64,000 bases of DNA from Strigamia acuminata (lineage: Eukaryota; Arthropoda; Chilopoda; Geophilomorpha; Linotaeniidae). The stretch is taken from contig OX442314.1 in assembly GCA_949358305.1 (NCBI GenBank), forward strand, positions 39,467,211 through 39,531,210, in the 5' to 3' direction. Shown here piece by piece: positions 9,921-21,380 of this stretch. The notes beneath the pieces are model-generated. The model was given only the letters and a program-made list of their open reading frames with translations, did not search any database and was not told where the DNA came from. A program made the position numbers and the translations under genes. Positions within the stretch are counted from its first letter, which is position 1. Each line of letters starts with the position of its first letter.

Positions 9921-11609
9921 CAACGCAATGGACGATAAGAAAAGGAAGAATGAAGACTTTTGTTTTTTTGTTTTTTTATCGAATTTTAAGTTTATTGTAG
10001 TATTAGTATCGATAATTTTTGATTGATTTGTTTGTCTTAAAGTCGGCTGTCTGTTGTAAATTGCTCCGTCTCACGTCGGGCTGGTGGGCTTTTGTTAGCA
10101 CATTAGAGTTGTAAATTTTTTAGTAGGCGTGGCTTCCCCCGGGGGTCAATGAGTCATTCGTGGCTCTTCCCTGACAGGGTGGGTCGGTTTTATGTGCCTG
10201 TAGTACTAATTTGAGGCTAAATTGGTCTTGTACCCTACGAGATGGCAGAGCAATCGCCGAACTATTGGAATAATTAGTGTTTTTTGTCTTCCTTTAAGTT
10301 TTTAAGGGCGTTTAAGCCGTTTAACGCCAACAGTGTTGCGTTTGGTTATAAGTTGTGAGGTGCTCGTTGGTCTTGATAGATGCCGATTAGTTTAAGTTTG
10401 GCGTGCTGAGTTGTTTAGAGAGTTGGACGGGTTGCAGTGAGCATTCTTGTCTTTTCTTTGCAAGTTTATAGCTATTCAAAACAAAGGCAAATATAGCATA
10501 AAAACTCCAAGACGTATTTTTAATACCGACTAAATTCAAAACCCTAACGAAAACGAGGCTCGCATTTAGCCACGCCTCACAATGGCAACTCGGACCTCGA
10601 CGCACAACATGCTCGCGTGCATCTCGGCCCGGCACACGTCAACGAGTCACCCGAAGAACTTTAACTAAAACAGAAAGGTACTAAAACTTCCCGACTTCCA
10701 ACTCGGCACAAAGAATTAACGAAGCTCGTCCACTTAGACGCCAAGGCGAAGCGATAACGACGGAGCACCGGCTTGAAACCAGACGTCACCGCCCGATAAG
10801 CAACGGAGCGTCCGTTCTCCCGGAACAAAGACCGATACCAAACCACCCATGACTATCCAGAACAAGCTAAAACCCTCAGCCAAGATCCTGTTCAGAATTA
10901 GATAATTTTCTGCTGTTTAATTGATTAAGTCAACCCAATTAAAAACATAACCTTTTGATACAGATACAAGAAAACGCCCAAAACCGACACGAGATGCACC
11001 AGCTATTCAAACCTTGTAAACACCACCGAAAACTGCTCGCAACATCGCTCCCGGCCAAAAGAAAAAGCGAGAACGGGGGTTTAGCCACACCCAACGAAAA
11101 ACAAAACAAGACTCGTTCGTCTCAACATTGAACACGGTCACTGCCTCTAAAAATTCTTCCTGACTAGACACGACACTTGAGTCCCGTGCCTTTTTACTCT
11201 ATTGAAACGAAAATTGTGGAGCTCACTGAAAAACCAACTTCTAACCAAACCCAGGTGACACCTCACTGGGCTGCTCAACATATCCCCTGCTATAGGAGAC
11301 GCGAATGCTTCGTTTGCCGAGAAACTTTCAACCAGGTTGAAGAAACTAAAACGACTTCGCAAAAGCGCTTCATATGCCGTGAGCTGCTAACCAACTCTCT
11401 CAGCTCCAGCCCGTAATAATTTAAAACTCAAGGTAAAAGTTTCCCAAAACATTCTCCTTTAAAAAGGTTTTTTTCTTCTTTTTTTTCCACCCATCTAGAT
11501 CGACTAACAGTAATCTAAACGCAGGAGTCGATTCTCGCCCGTCATGTACCTAATTCCGCATCGCCCGGAAGAGAATCTCTACTTTTAACTCCACTACATT
11601 AAATCAAAA
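9921..11609. other. No gene seen; flank of the gypsy element
   Basis: Only short, unsupported reading frames on both strands. The base composition is more balanced than the AT-rich regions further on, and no TE protein motif was found. Confidence 0.5.
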
Positions 11610-11883
11610 TTGCATTTATTGCAACAACACATTTCAATGGTCAAGTTGTCAATTAGAAATGTAGAAATAGCAGCAGCTATTTTATTTAGTGGTGCTTTAC
11701 CTAGTAAAGGCCTCGAATTATTTAGAATAATGAAAGTAGCTACCATATCGATGCGCACTTTTCACAAGCTTCAAACTGATATTTTGCAAGTTGCAGTTGA
11801 CACAGTCTGGCAAAGAACTCTGTCAAATGTTATATTAGAATTAAAAACAGATGATGAATTAACTTTAACTGGGGATGGCCGCT
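11610..11883 (+). pseudogene. Kolobok/THAP-type transposase fragment, N-terminal side
   Basis: The translation contains VEIAAAILFSGALPSKG and later LTLTGDGRS, matching the part of the THAP-associated Kolobok-like transposase that precedes the conserved GDGRCDSPGHSAKY block. The family match stops after GDGR, where CAGTGAACTT begins at 11884 (see the hAT entry). It belongs to the same family as the copies at 34, 36 and 45 kb, but covers an earlier exon. Family name is from recognition of motifs, so Kolobok is a best guess. Confidence 0.6.
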
Positions 11884-13253
11884 CAGTGAACTTGACCTTT
11901 AAAATAAGATAACCGCAAAAAACCGCATAACCGCAATCATCTCAAACATCACTGACGACTAAAGTTAAACTTGTTGATAATATTAATATTGATGTTGAAG
12001 TCAGGAAGTGAAAAAAGGTTTTGCGACAGGCAACATTGCATACAAACAATGTTGATTCTGACAAAATTACCAAATCGATTGGTAGTTGGATTGCAGCAGA
12101 ATGTCTTCCTTATAACATTGTTCAGAAAGAATCTTTTAAAAGTATGTCTTTTCTTTTACAGCCAGCGTACAAACTTCCAAGCAGAACAACATTTTCAGAG
12201 CGCATAATTCCAAGATTGTACACAGATGAGAGAAAAGCAGCAAGAAAACTTTTGCAACCGCTGCAATTTTGTTGTATCACGACTGACTGTAGGACTTCCA
12301 TAGTGATGCAACAATACATGGCTTTAACCATACATTTCATTTCTAATGATTGGCAGATGGAGTCCTTGATTCTAAATTGTCAACATTCACCAGACCATCA
12401 TACAGAGGAGAATCTTCAGAACGCTTTAGAGGAAATGTTTAAGTTGTGGGACATCAAACAAATCAGTCTTGTTGCTGCTACCACTGATAATGGGGCTAAT
12501 GTGGTCAAAGCCATGGATTTGGCACTGCTTAGACGAATTCCATGCTTTTGCCATGTTGTAAATCTCGCTGTGAACAATGTTTTTAAAGCAACGGACATTA
12601 AAGTGGTCTTGCAGAATGTCAAAAAAGCGCAAAGTTTAATTGCCCATTCATCTGTTCTGCGAAGAGAGTTTCATGCTAAACAACAACAATGGGGTTTAAA
12701 ACGTACAATGCTGCCAGCTGCCGACATTGCGATTCGATGGTGGTCGACCTTAAACTTAATCGATAGTTCTTTAGAGAATCGCGACGTACTAATGTGCATT
12801 TTTCAAGAATACCAACGCGGGAAGCATTCAGACCTAACACCAAACAGTAAACACTTTGAAATTTTAGAAACTTTGCGAGATAATTTAAAACCTCTTCAAG
12901 TCATCACTACCGAATTAAGTAGCGACCAGTATGTGTCAGCATCCTGCATACTTCCGGTCATTCACCATATTACTAAAAATTTAAACACAAAGTGTGCTAA
13001 TTTACCTGAAACGTTTTCTGATGATGAGGCCCAATTTGACCCAAACCAACTGTATCTTAACTTCATTTCCGAGAACATCGCTTGTGTATTTTCTAAGTAT
13101 TATGGAAGCGGTGATGCATTTAAATTATTATGCAAAGCTACCATGCTAGACCCGCGATTTCGTTTATCATACTTAGCAAAAATGCAGAAATATGATGATT
13201 TACCTGGCATTATGGAAGAGACAAAATTACAAAAAGAAACTGAGATTAATTAA
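11884..13253 (+). mobile_element. hAT (ZBED-like) transposon with long transposase ORF
   Basis: The ORF is open from 12012 to the TAA at 13251-13253 (about 413 codons) but lacks an ATG near its start and the BED zinc finger. Motifs of hAT transposases: ITKSIGSWIA, PSRTTFSERIIP, a first catalytic Asp in CCITTDCRTS, a second in ATTDNGANVVKA, then CFCHVVNLAVN. It ends before the usual C-terminal hATC dimerisation block, so it is truncated. CAGTGAACTT at 11884, interrupting the Kolobok fragment, resembles a hAT terminal inverted repeat start; no matching right end was found. Confidence 0.8.
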
Positions 13254-13312
13254 TTTTGAGACTTAACCATGTTCTTCCATTTTATCCTAATTTGCCTTAA
13301 TGGAATGTCTAA

Positions 13313-13672
13313 TTGGTGCAAATAAAACGAGCTAAAAGTTCTGAAGGCAGATCAGGAAGAAAACGCCCTCGTCGCAAAGATTACGATTATAATACCGACA
13401 TGAACGAAATTAATGAAATCGAGAAACTGGATAAAAGTGATAACGCATCAGTTGATGAAATTGGAGAAATGGATGAAAGTGATATCGCATCAGTTGATGA
13501 AATTGGGGAAACTGATGAAAATGCAGTTGATGAAACCGGTATTAGTAATATTAAAGCATTATCAAGTAATAGTATATCGTTTGCCAAGGTTACATCGCCC
13601 GTCAGTATGCATAAACACAAAACCTTTCGAGACGTTGGAGAGATATTCCTTGGTGTCAACCTGTTACCGTAA
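13313..13672 (+). CDS. Acidic ORF with short internal repeats
   Basis: About 119 codons; basic at the start (RSGRKRPRRKD), then acidic with a 14-residue motif DESDIASVDEIGEM repeated about 2.5 times (42 bp DNA repeat, 13430-13520). It may be the linker of the hAT protein that precedes it or a separate fragment. Function unknown. Confidence 0.3.
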   Translation: MVQIKRAKSSEGRSGRKRPRRKDYDYNTDMNEINEIEKLDKSDNASVDEIGEMDESDIASVDEIGETDENAVDETGISNIKALSSNSISFAKVTSPVSMHKHKTFRDVGEIFLGVNLLP

Positions 13673-14189
13673 ATGTTGATTTTTCTGCTGTCTCCGTTGA
13701 ATTGAAATCATTGGCACCTGGTGAGGAATTAGATTGTACTCCAGATGTTAGTAGAGTTGAACAAATGTCATTAGTCATTCGAGTTGTCACAAAAAAAGAG
13801 ACTATAGGGTCAACTTCCATGGGTTTTTGCATAATTCTGCAATTGATTGCGTTTTTCTGAATTGTATTGCATTTTTTCTTTACTGGTAACAGATGCTTGG
13901 ACTTGTGGTCTGGTGGTGGAGGCTGTACAACCTCTTCCTTCCAGACATAGATGTTAAGTGGGTTGTAGGGGTCGACTGGTGTACGCTTTCGACAATGTGT
14001 TGCTCAAAACGGCCCATGAGCGCTTAGAACCGGCACCTCATCGAGTTATTAGGTTTGCAGTGATGTCGGGCGATTGGGTCTCGATCCGTGTAATCCTGAG
14101 TGTGTGACCCATGTGTTTGTAGTGCTATAGTTTTCGAGTTAGGGTCAGCTTTTGTGTTCGTAGAGAGAGCATAGTTAGTTATGAGGCCT
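13673..14189. other. No gene seen
   Basis: Short frames only; separates the hAT region from the P-type fragment. Confidence 0.4.
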
Positions 14190-15166
14190 TAAAGTTTTAG
14201 CTTTGATCTGCGATGGGGCGACTGTCAATGCCAAATTATTCAAGTGTTTGTCGACGACCAAAGACTACAAGATGATTAATCCCTGTGCAACTGTAGATGA
14301 GCAACGATATATATATTTTATATTTGATCCACCCCATCTTCTAAAAAGGATTAGGAATTGCTGGTCCAAATCAAGGATCTTGTGAAAAAATGGAAAGGAA
14401 ATCATCTGGCCACACCTGCTCGAATTTTACGACAAAGATACAACCTCAGAACTTCGTTTGGTGCCCAAACTAACTGTTCATCATACACACTTAAACAGTT
14501 TCTCACGAATAAAGGTGAAATATGCTGCACAAGTTTTAAGTGCCACGACAGCTGAAGCCATGAACTCTTAGTTGGTGAAAAAGCCAGTGAAACAATTAAA
14601 TTCATTAAAATTATGAATACATTTTTTGACTGATGAATACTAGAAATTTATACGAAGGCAAACACAAGCGAAATCCAAAACTTAATCCATATTCGTCTCG
14701 GGATGATGAACGTAAAGGTTAATAAAAAACAAAGCATTTTTGCTGCTTGCTTACGTTATTTTTTTTCAGTGGTTGGAAAGTACATTTATTGGATACCTAA
14801 ATCAGTGAAAAGACGAAGTCATAAACCGGGTTGGTAATTTCTCATGGGTTGACAGGAAAAAGATGCTACTCAGCACCAAAACAATTGTTGGATTAAAAAT
14901 CACAGGTATGCATATTCAAAAAAATATTAAATTTCATTAATCCAATACTTTCTTTTATTTCAGTGAAGTCAGCGATAGCCATTATTAAACATCTGTTACA
15001 TCAGGGGGCACCATTTGTATTGACTGCAACCATGAACCAAGATTGCGTAGAGCATTTATTTGGAAAAGTCAGAGCTTGCAGAGGGACCAATGACAATCCA
15101 AATGTCAAGGAATATGGCCAGAACATCTATATTTTCACAGTGTGGGGGTTTAGTTTTTCGAATTAA
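14190..15166 (+). pseudogene. P-element/THAP9-type transposase fragment, copy 1
   Basis: Motifs of the P-element transposase RNase H-like core, in order: ICDGATVN (first acidic site), FIFDPPHLLKRIRN (the D-x-PHLLK-x-RN motif), VPKLTVHHTHLNSFSRIKVKYAAQ (nucleotides 14470-14535, in another frame), and in a later exon NQDCVEHLFGKVRA with RGTNDNPNV (15050-15105). A frameshift lies near 14360 and introns appear to separate the blocks (acceptor tttcag at 14964). Bases 14277-15078 are repeated with high similarity at 24348-25168. Clearly inactive. Confidence 0.8.
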
Positions 15167-15968
15167 TTGACAAGCATTTTATATATTTATTTGGTTACTT
15201 TTCACTGTGTGTATTTGAGTGTGAGTTATTTGTAAACCCAGCTCAAAACTTTTTTTTCAGCCTCTCCAGACAGAATAATACGATATCTGGTGCATCTGAG
15301 ACACTTGATTGAGGGTTACTAGAGATAAAAATGCCCTTATTCCTGTCAAAATATAACTATTGAGCAGGCATGTATGAAGAAATCTTTTTGCTGTCAAGTA
15401 AAAGATAGTATTATTTCATTAAAAAGAAATCACAATTACTATTACTAGGTATGACTTAAACATTTATAGATTTTAACTGTATTTTCAAAATCTTATTTTT
15501 TTTAACCCTTTAACTTTATTTTTTTTATTTTTTTTTAAATAGATTCAACGACAGTTGGCAGTTTTGCATGAAAATTATTGTGATTTTTTTGGTCTATTTA
15601 AATCTCAACATCTTCAAAGAAAGAATTTATTTTGATCCAATTGCCACAGAATAAGGTACAGAATGGCAACTCCCGGTCTGACGTAAAGCCCAACATGGCG
15701 CCCATGCAACACACGCGTCTCTAGTGGACGGACAGTGCAATCAACAATGCAGATGACGAAATTTGATGATGTCAACTCATCTCATGTTTTCGAAACGGAA
15801 GAAAATAAATATTTTAGACATTTTTAGGTTAATTTAGACATTTTCGAACATTTATGACGTGCCAAAAAGGATCTAGCTTGCCATATCCCCAAATCTGGCC
15901 AAAAACTCGTATTTTCCACCGTGAGTGCTCACAGTCACAGATTACAACATTTCAATTTTCAACATTAG
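15167..15968. other. AT-rich, no gene; possible 5' region of the THAP gene
   Basis: Contains T-rich runs and, at about 15660-15780, a less AT-rich stretch with several ATGs just before the THAP exon. Confidence 0.35.
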
Positions 15969-16899
15969 ATGATGGCAAAGAGAGGTTCCATTTATTGTAA
16001 TGCAATTGGATGTTCAAACAACAGAGTAGCCAAGCCACGGCTTTCATTTTTTAGATTTCCAAAGGATGAAGAAAGGTAGTTGTTAATTAGAAAATTAAAA
16101 AAAATGTTATGAATCAATCTGACATTTCTGTACAATAAATAAAGGTTACCTTTAATCCATGAATATTTCACTTTTATTTTATTTATTCTTGTTTTAACTT
16201 ATAAAAGCCAACACAATTAAATTAACGCAGCAATATTATCTGTGTCCTGAACATTTTGATGTGTCTCAGTTCATGAACTCCACAGAACGAAACAGACTTG
16301 TTTGGAATGCAGTGCCAACAATAATCCCATCTACAAGTAAGGAGACAGAAGATTCGAAATCACCTTTTGTACACATTCCATGGGATGGGGAAGGATGTTT
16401 CGATACTCTTCTATTCAGACTTGTAAATACTTGCACTTTGGATAATTATCTGTTCCTGTTTACTAGTGCAATGAACAGGTACCAGCACATTCGTCTTGAG
16501 TTTTATTCCCGGTCCCAAGGGAGTCAGGTTGCTGATGCCCTATTCTCCATCGCTCACCAGAATAGCAAACACTTTGGTGATGCTAAAATTAGATGGCAAT
16601 TAACCGCACCTGTCAAATTTAACTACCGTACAAAGATGATCGATTGTCACGGCACAGAGGGAGAAATATTTGTTAACATTTATGAAAAACAATTCCAGAG
16701 AATTCGTTCTACAAATGTGTGTCAAGCATGTTCTAATAAAAACGATTTGAATGATGGTATACTACTGTATGATAGGAAACTGAGAGTTGGATTGGTGAAA
16801 CTAAATCCAAATGCAAACAATGTGGACGTTCAGCGAAAACAGACAAACAGTTTGAATATGACCACCCACCCATCATTATATTTAAGTTGTTTTTTATAG
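15969..16899 (+). CDS. THAP zinc-finger protein, P-element-like, at least two exons
   Basis: Exon 1 (15969-16075) encodes the start of a THAP domain: CNAIGC, then FFRFPKDEE, with a possible donor AG|GTAGTT. Downstream, YYLCPEHF (about 16234-16257) supplies the C-x2-H half of the C2CH zinc site, followed by the AVPTIIP hallmark at the THAP end. The middle of the domain is missing or lies in an exon I could not place. The rest of the 212-codon ORF (16261-16899) contains VNTCTLDNYLFLF, which I do not recognise. THAP domains are the DNA-binding heads of P-type transposases, and P-type core pieces follow at 17.1 kb. Confidence 0.65.
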
Positions 16900-17085
16900 C
16901 AAAAGGTTTGTTGGAAGTACCTTTAAAAATAATAGTGGGCAACCTAGTTTACACGACAATTGGTATAACATTACAAAAACAAAACCACTTCTTTGCTGCA
17001 GCACAAAAAAAATTTTGGGGCATATCCTGTGCGTGGTCGTTGCATAATTTCAATTCGAAGTTTAGAGTCTAGACGCAGACCTAAA

Positions 17086-17710
17086 TCGAGGCATGTGGAA
17101 ACAGTTTCTGAAATGCGGAAAGATAAATCGGGTTAGAAACAGGACAACCAAAAAGTATATGTGTTCTCAGATACACCACATCTTATGAAATGCATTCGTA
17201 ACAGGTTACTCCAGAAAAGAAAATTAAAAGTTAGTATTAACAATGAGGTTTTCTTAAATCATGCTCTTAATAAAAGTAATCACTTAATAAAACTTATGCA
17301 TACTCTTTTTTCAATTTCAGATAGCCGGGCAACTCATCAGCTGGTCAGACTATGAAAACGTTTTCAGAAATGTGCCCGAGGCTGAGTCCGGCTCATTTAT
17401 CTCCTGAGTCCGGCTCATTTATCTCCGTCAAATATGGAAAAAATGTCCGTAAAATTGGCAGTCCAAGTAAATACGAGTGTTTCTTTCTCATTAATGCCAC
17501 AAGTTACCTAAACATATGTTATTGCAGGTGTTGAGCCATTTGGTTGCAACAGCCTTAATTTATTATAGGAATAGAAGAGACAAAAACTTCCTAAATGTTG
17601 ATGGAGCAATTCTATTCACTGAAAAAGTGAATAGAATTTTTGATACCTCAAACAGAAGGGTGCCAAAACAGGAAATTAGAAAAGATGGAGATGATCTAAA
17701 CGTCATTTAA
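17086..17710 (+). pseudogene. P-element-type transposase core fragment
   Basis: The frame at 17161 reads VFSDTPHLMKCIRNRL, the D-x-PHL-K-x-RN motif, followed after an intron-like gap by pieces resembling the helical region (VLSHLVATALIYY, 17523 onwards) and ending at the TAA near 17710. A 22 bp stretch, ctgagtccggctcatttatc plus two bases, is tandemly duplicated at 17382-17426. Several frame changes show decay. It continues the THAP exon upstream. Confidence 0.65.
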
Positions 17711-17764
17711 CTTACATTTCTCCATAAAGGATATATTCTAAAGTTTTTTTTAGGTTTGTATAAT

Positions 17765-17871
17765 GTCGCTCTTGCTGATACTACGCATATCAGCAAGAGC
17801 GACGTCGCACCTCTGGATTTTTGCCGGCATTAGCAAGATTGGTTGGCGCGAATTCGTATGTCGCGCCAACC
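17765..17871. other. Two long perfect hairpins, left edge of the unknown block
   Basis: First hairpin: arm GTCGCTCTTGCTGATA (17765-17780), 7-base loop, exact reverse complement 17788-17803, 16 bp stem. Second: GGTTGGCGCG (17841-17850), 11-base loop, CGCGCCAACC (17862-17871), 10 bp stem. They lie between the P-type fragment and the first unknown ORF. Confidence 0.7.
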
Positions 17872-18025
17872 CATGTCGCGCGTGGTACGTAACACCATAA
17901 TGATTTGAAATTTGATAATATGACAGCAACCATGCTTTTAAAGACCCTTTTGCACTTGGTGTTCTCTTTTATATATCGGATAAGTAAAATTTGGAAAGGG
18001 AAGTCACACAAAGAACAATCAAAGG

Positions 18026-18478
18026 ATGGGAGGATGGGAAGATCATCAGAGGGTGCAGCTGACAGAGGTACCGGGCGTCCCGCAGGATATAGAAGCAGAC
18101 GTGTGGCGGGAGAAGGGATTCGAGCGGGAGTTAGCAGCTTTCGCTAGACGGTATGACACGGAGCTTGAGTACCAGCCGTGGGATCCGGTGATGGCGGGCT
18201 TCCCCTACGGATCGGTATTGACGGTGGAAAACATACAAAAAAACGGGTGTATGGACGGTGTGCGAAGGCACACCGTGAAGGAATAGAAACAGCCACTCGA
18301 ACAGGCTGTAGGAAAATACACCTCAATTTATGACGTAAGAAGCGCTTGGTACGAGAACTATCACGATGTCTTCGGATCGTGGTATGAGGTTTTCCAACCT
18401 CTGTCGGCGGAGTGGATAGCCGAACATTATCAATGCTGGGACGATATTTTCGATTCAGACGACGAGACCAAAAACTGA
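18026..18478 (+). pseudogene. Unknown ORF with one in-frame TAG
   Basis: ATG 18026; 86 codons to a TAG at 18284-18286, then the same frame continues 63 codons to TGA 18476-18478. The second half is rich in aromatic and acidic residues (SAWYENYHDVFGSWYEVF, DDIFDSDDETKN). I do not recognise it. The clean continuation suggests one recent nonsense mutation or a recoded stop, not chance. Confidence 0.4.
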
Positions 18479-18690
18479 GATTTTCAACATGGAGACAGAG
18501 AAAATTTTTTTTTCTTTTCTCCTTTTCTCTCGGTGGATTCTGTACCTGGTTGTGGGAAGTTGTTGTGTTGTAGAATTCTTTTTTGGGGGTGAACTGTGCT
18601 TAGAATTTTTTTGGTGAGTGTGTTGAATTTTTTTGAATTTACATTGTAATTTTTCTTTTGGGTGAATTATATTATGATTTGGATGCAAAG

Positions 18691-19026
18691 ATGGCAAAGC
18701 AACATGTTTCTCACAATATTTTTGCCAATTGGGAAGAACTTGTGGGGCTAGCATATCGGCTTCCAGCAACACCTCCACCAAACCCTGAGTTGCCACCAAC
18801 TCCAGCACAGTGGGTAGAGCATGGGCCAACATATGCAGAACTTCACTATGCGCTTAATTACGTCCTAACACACAGGAATGCACAGAATGAAGAAAAGGAA
18901 AACCTCCAGAGTCAAGTAAGGATTTTGTAAGATCATATTCACGATTTGGAGATGTTAGTAGACGAACAGCAACATTTGCTACATGGTCTGCTCCCACCAG
19001 TGCAAATTCAGGCAATACAGAAGTGA
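18691..19026 (+). pseudogene. Unknown coiled-coil ORF with one in-frame TAA
   Basis: First ATG is 18691; the frame is open from 18658 by a TTG. Contains PPPNPELPPTPAQW, then a helical stretch (AELHYALNYVLTHRNAQNEE), a TAA at 18928-18930, and in the same frame DHIHDLEMLVDEQQHLLHGL, a heptad-like continuation, to TGA 19024-19026. Function unknown. Confidence 0.4.
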
Positions 19027-19234
19027 AGTAAAAACCAACATCAAATGCCGTGAGCTTGCCAAGACCGACGCTGAAACAAAGAAATCAACCAAAAGTAGGG
19101 AAGTGACCATTTCAATTTTCTCTTTATAAATCAATGTAATGTTAGTTGCTTAGATGTTTTACTGCATGTCTCATATATTACTTAGTAATTGTGTGATACG
19201 TTGTTGATTTATCACGCCAGATGGCGTTATTGTA

Positions 19235-19993
19235 ATGATAGTTATTAATGTCATTAAAAGGTGGCACCAGTTGTTGTTTTTAGCACAATGGATTCCACTT
19301 ACTCTTACATGTGCCTCCACAATTAGACAACAAACAATACATGGTGGCAGTGGTGAAACACCTAAGAAACTGGTCAGGGTGATTAACATTGATGGGAAGG
19401 ACTGTGCAAACCCCAACTGCAGTGAAAACCAAGCACCCAAGCATCAAAAATAGCAGAAAAACGAGTGTGGAGTGCATCATGGGAAGCTATCTACAAAGGG
19501 CATCAAGCGTTTTTAACGGTCAAAATTGACACTATTTGCTCATTATTTCACTCAAAACTGAGTCAGCACTGGCAGACCAAGAGGAAATAGATGACGATAA
19601 GTTGGAATTAGAAAGAAAAATTAAGGAATTGTTTGAAATCTTGCCTAACAACCCTGAATCTGATATTGTGGTTAGTGCAAAAATTCCTCACAACATGGCG
19701 GCAAACGAACAAAGCATCTGTGTTAATTGCTAAGTCCGTTATTGGTGGAGTGCCTGTTGAAGTAATTTTGACATTTGGTGAATCAGAAAAAAGCATCACA
19801 GAAGGATTTAAACTTTGGCAGGTGTATGAATAATGTTTTTATTTTTATTTTATTATGCAGCATTTTGATAGTGAGAGGGGTCCCATCTGAAATTGTAACC
19901 GAAATAGAAAACACTATGTCTGAAGTAATTCGAAGAAATCGCAGAAATCAAGAATATTTCGCGACAATAGCGCCATCCCTTTTCAGTTATTAA
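19235..19993 (+). other. Several short overlapping frames, possible decayed gene
   Basis: Small frames at 19235-19453, 19536-19733 (acidic, DDDKLELERKIKELFEILP) and 19775-19993 (IVRGVPSEIVTEIENTM), with an intron-like segment (CAG|GTGTATG ... TTATGCAG, about 19820-19860). No family recognised. Confidence 0.25.
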
Positions 19994-20128
19994 ACATTAA
20001 TGTATTTTTTTTTTATTGTATTACGAACGCCGATGTTTATCCTGCAGCAGATGGAAATGTTAATATAAATATTTGTATATTTTTATCCACATTTGCTGTA
20101 AGGAGGTCCATAGTTCTCTGGAAAATGT

Positions 20129-21380
20129 CCGGAGGTAACAAAGAGAAGACATAAATGCGATGATGATGTTAAGAATGGGAAATACCACCTCACTCCGTAG
20201 TTTGATACCCGGACTTATGTTTTTTGCCCACTTTGCACGGGTTGCAGATGGTTAGGCGAAGCAGTCGGCGGCCAGCACCTCATGGCCTGCCTGAACTGTA
20301 GAGGGGAAGGGAAATGTCCCAGACCAACCCCCTGGATGAAAGAGCTCAGGAATATTATGGTAATGACCGCATGGTCAGAAAGTGGCCGTAGATGGTCAAT
20401 GTGTGGAGTTTGCGAGCACATTACCTCACCCGGTGGGAAACCCCTCGTTGAACCAGCCGATCCCCTGTTTCTTTTTGGAAAAAAACTCTCCCTCTGATCT
20501 AGCATGGCATGTAAAGTGTACCCAGAATAACTTAGACGAGATACTTCAGCGAACTGAAAAACCGGTACCCCCTGTCGACGCTGAGTTGGTAGAGAAATTA
20601 AACAAGCAGATAGAAATGCTTTCAGGTGCTTTAAATTCTGCCTTGGCCCAGATTAAGCGCTTAGAGAGCGAGATGGAAAAGAGAAGTGCCCCTACGACTT
20701 TAACCCCCGACAACATGCTTCCCCACGAGGACATAAAGATTCCTGATGGCATTGTCCTCCCGTGTTATTCCGACGTGAACTTGCTCTCCCCCGAAGAAAT
20801 GTTAAGTCGCGCACGCGACCTGATCCCAGCGCTCGCTTCGTACCTTCATGACATGGGGCGCGCCATTTTCAGCATTGCCAACCGCTACGGCAGTTATGTC
20901 CGCCTAATTAAAATGCTCCGCAAGAGTCAGTACCTTATTGTCAGTGCCGACATCATTCACACGTCCTATCACATAAGATGTGATTTGTGGAACGCGGCAT
21001 GGGAACGTGTTTTTATAGTACACCGCACCGTCACCAAGGTGTGGATGCAGCATGTAGCCAGTGCGTTCGCACTGGATCCCCCGCGATTTTTTGAATCTTT
21101 TAATCAGTTCCACGGAACCCAAGAAGCTCCCTTGGTATGTGGTAGCCCCCCTACACGTCCTCCCAACATCTTCCAGATGGAGGATTTCGAAAACACGGTG
21201 ACCAATTTATGCCATCGTACCAGCAACGTGGACTTGTCCAGCTCCCCTCCTCACGAGACTTCATGTGAAGCAGCCCCCTTAAATCTAACGATAGCGACCG
21301 AAGCTTTACCGTCCCCGTTGAATGCCCATTACGTCACCGCGCCCAACTCGCCAGTAGGTGACAGAAGCCCCGAGTTCTAG
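20129..21380 (+). pseudogene. Unknown Cys-rich plus coiled-coil protein with stop and frameshift
   Basis: Frame 1 (20129-20497) has a TAG at 20198-20200, then a zinc-ribbon-like set CPLC, CTGC, CLNC and CGVC. Near the A7 run at about 20477 the sense reading moves to another frame and continues to TAG 21378-21380: PSDLAWHVKCTQNN, a clear coiled coil (VEKLNKQIEMLSGALNSALA, about 20580-20690), a helical domain (20800-21130) and a Ser/Pro-rich tail. No family recognised. It may be a structural or DNA-binding protein of the unknown block. Confidence 0.45.
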
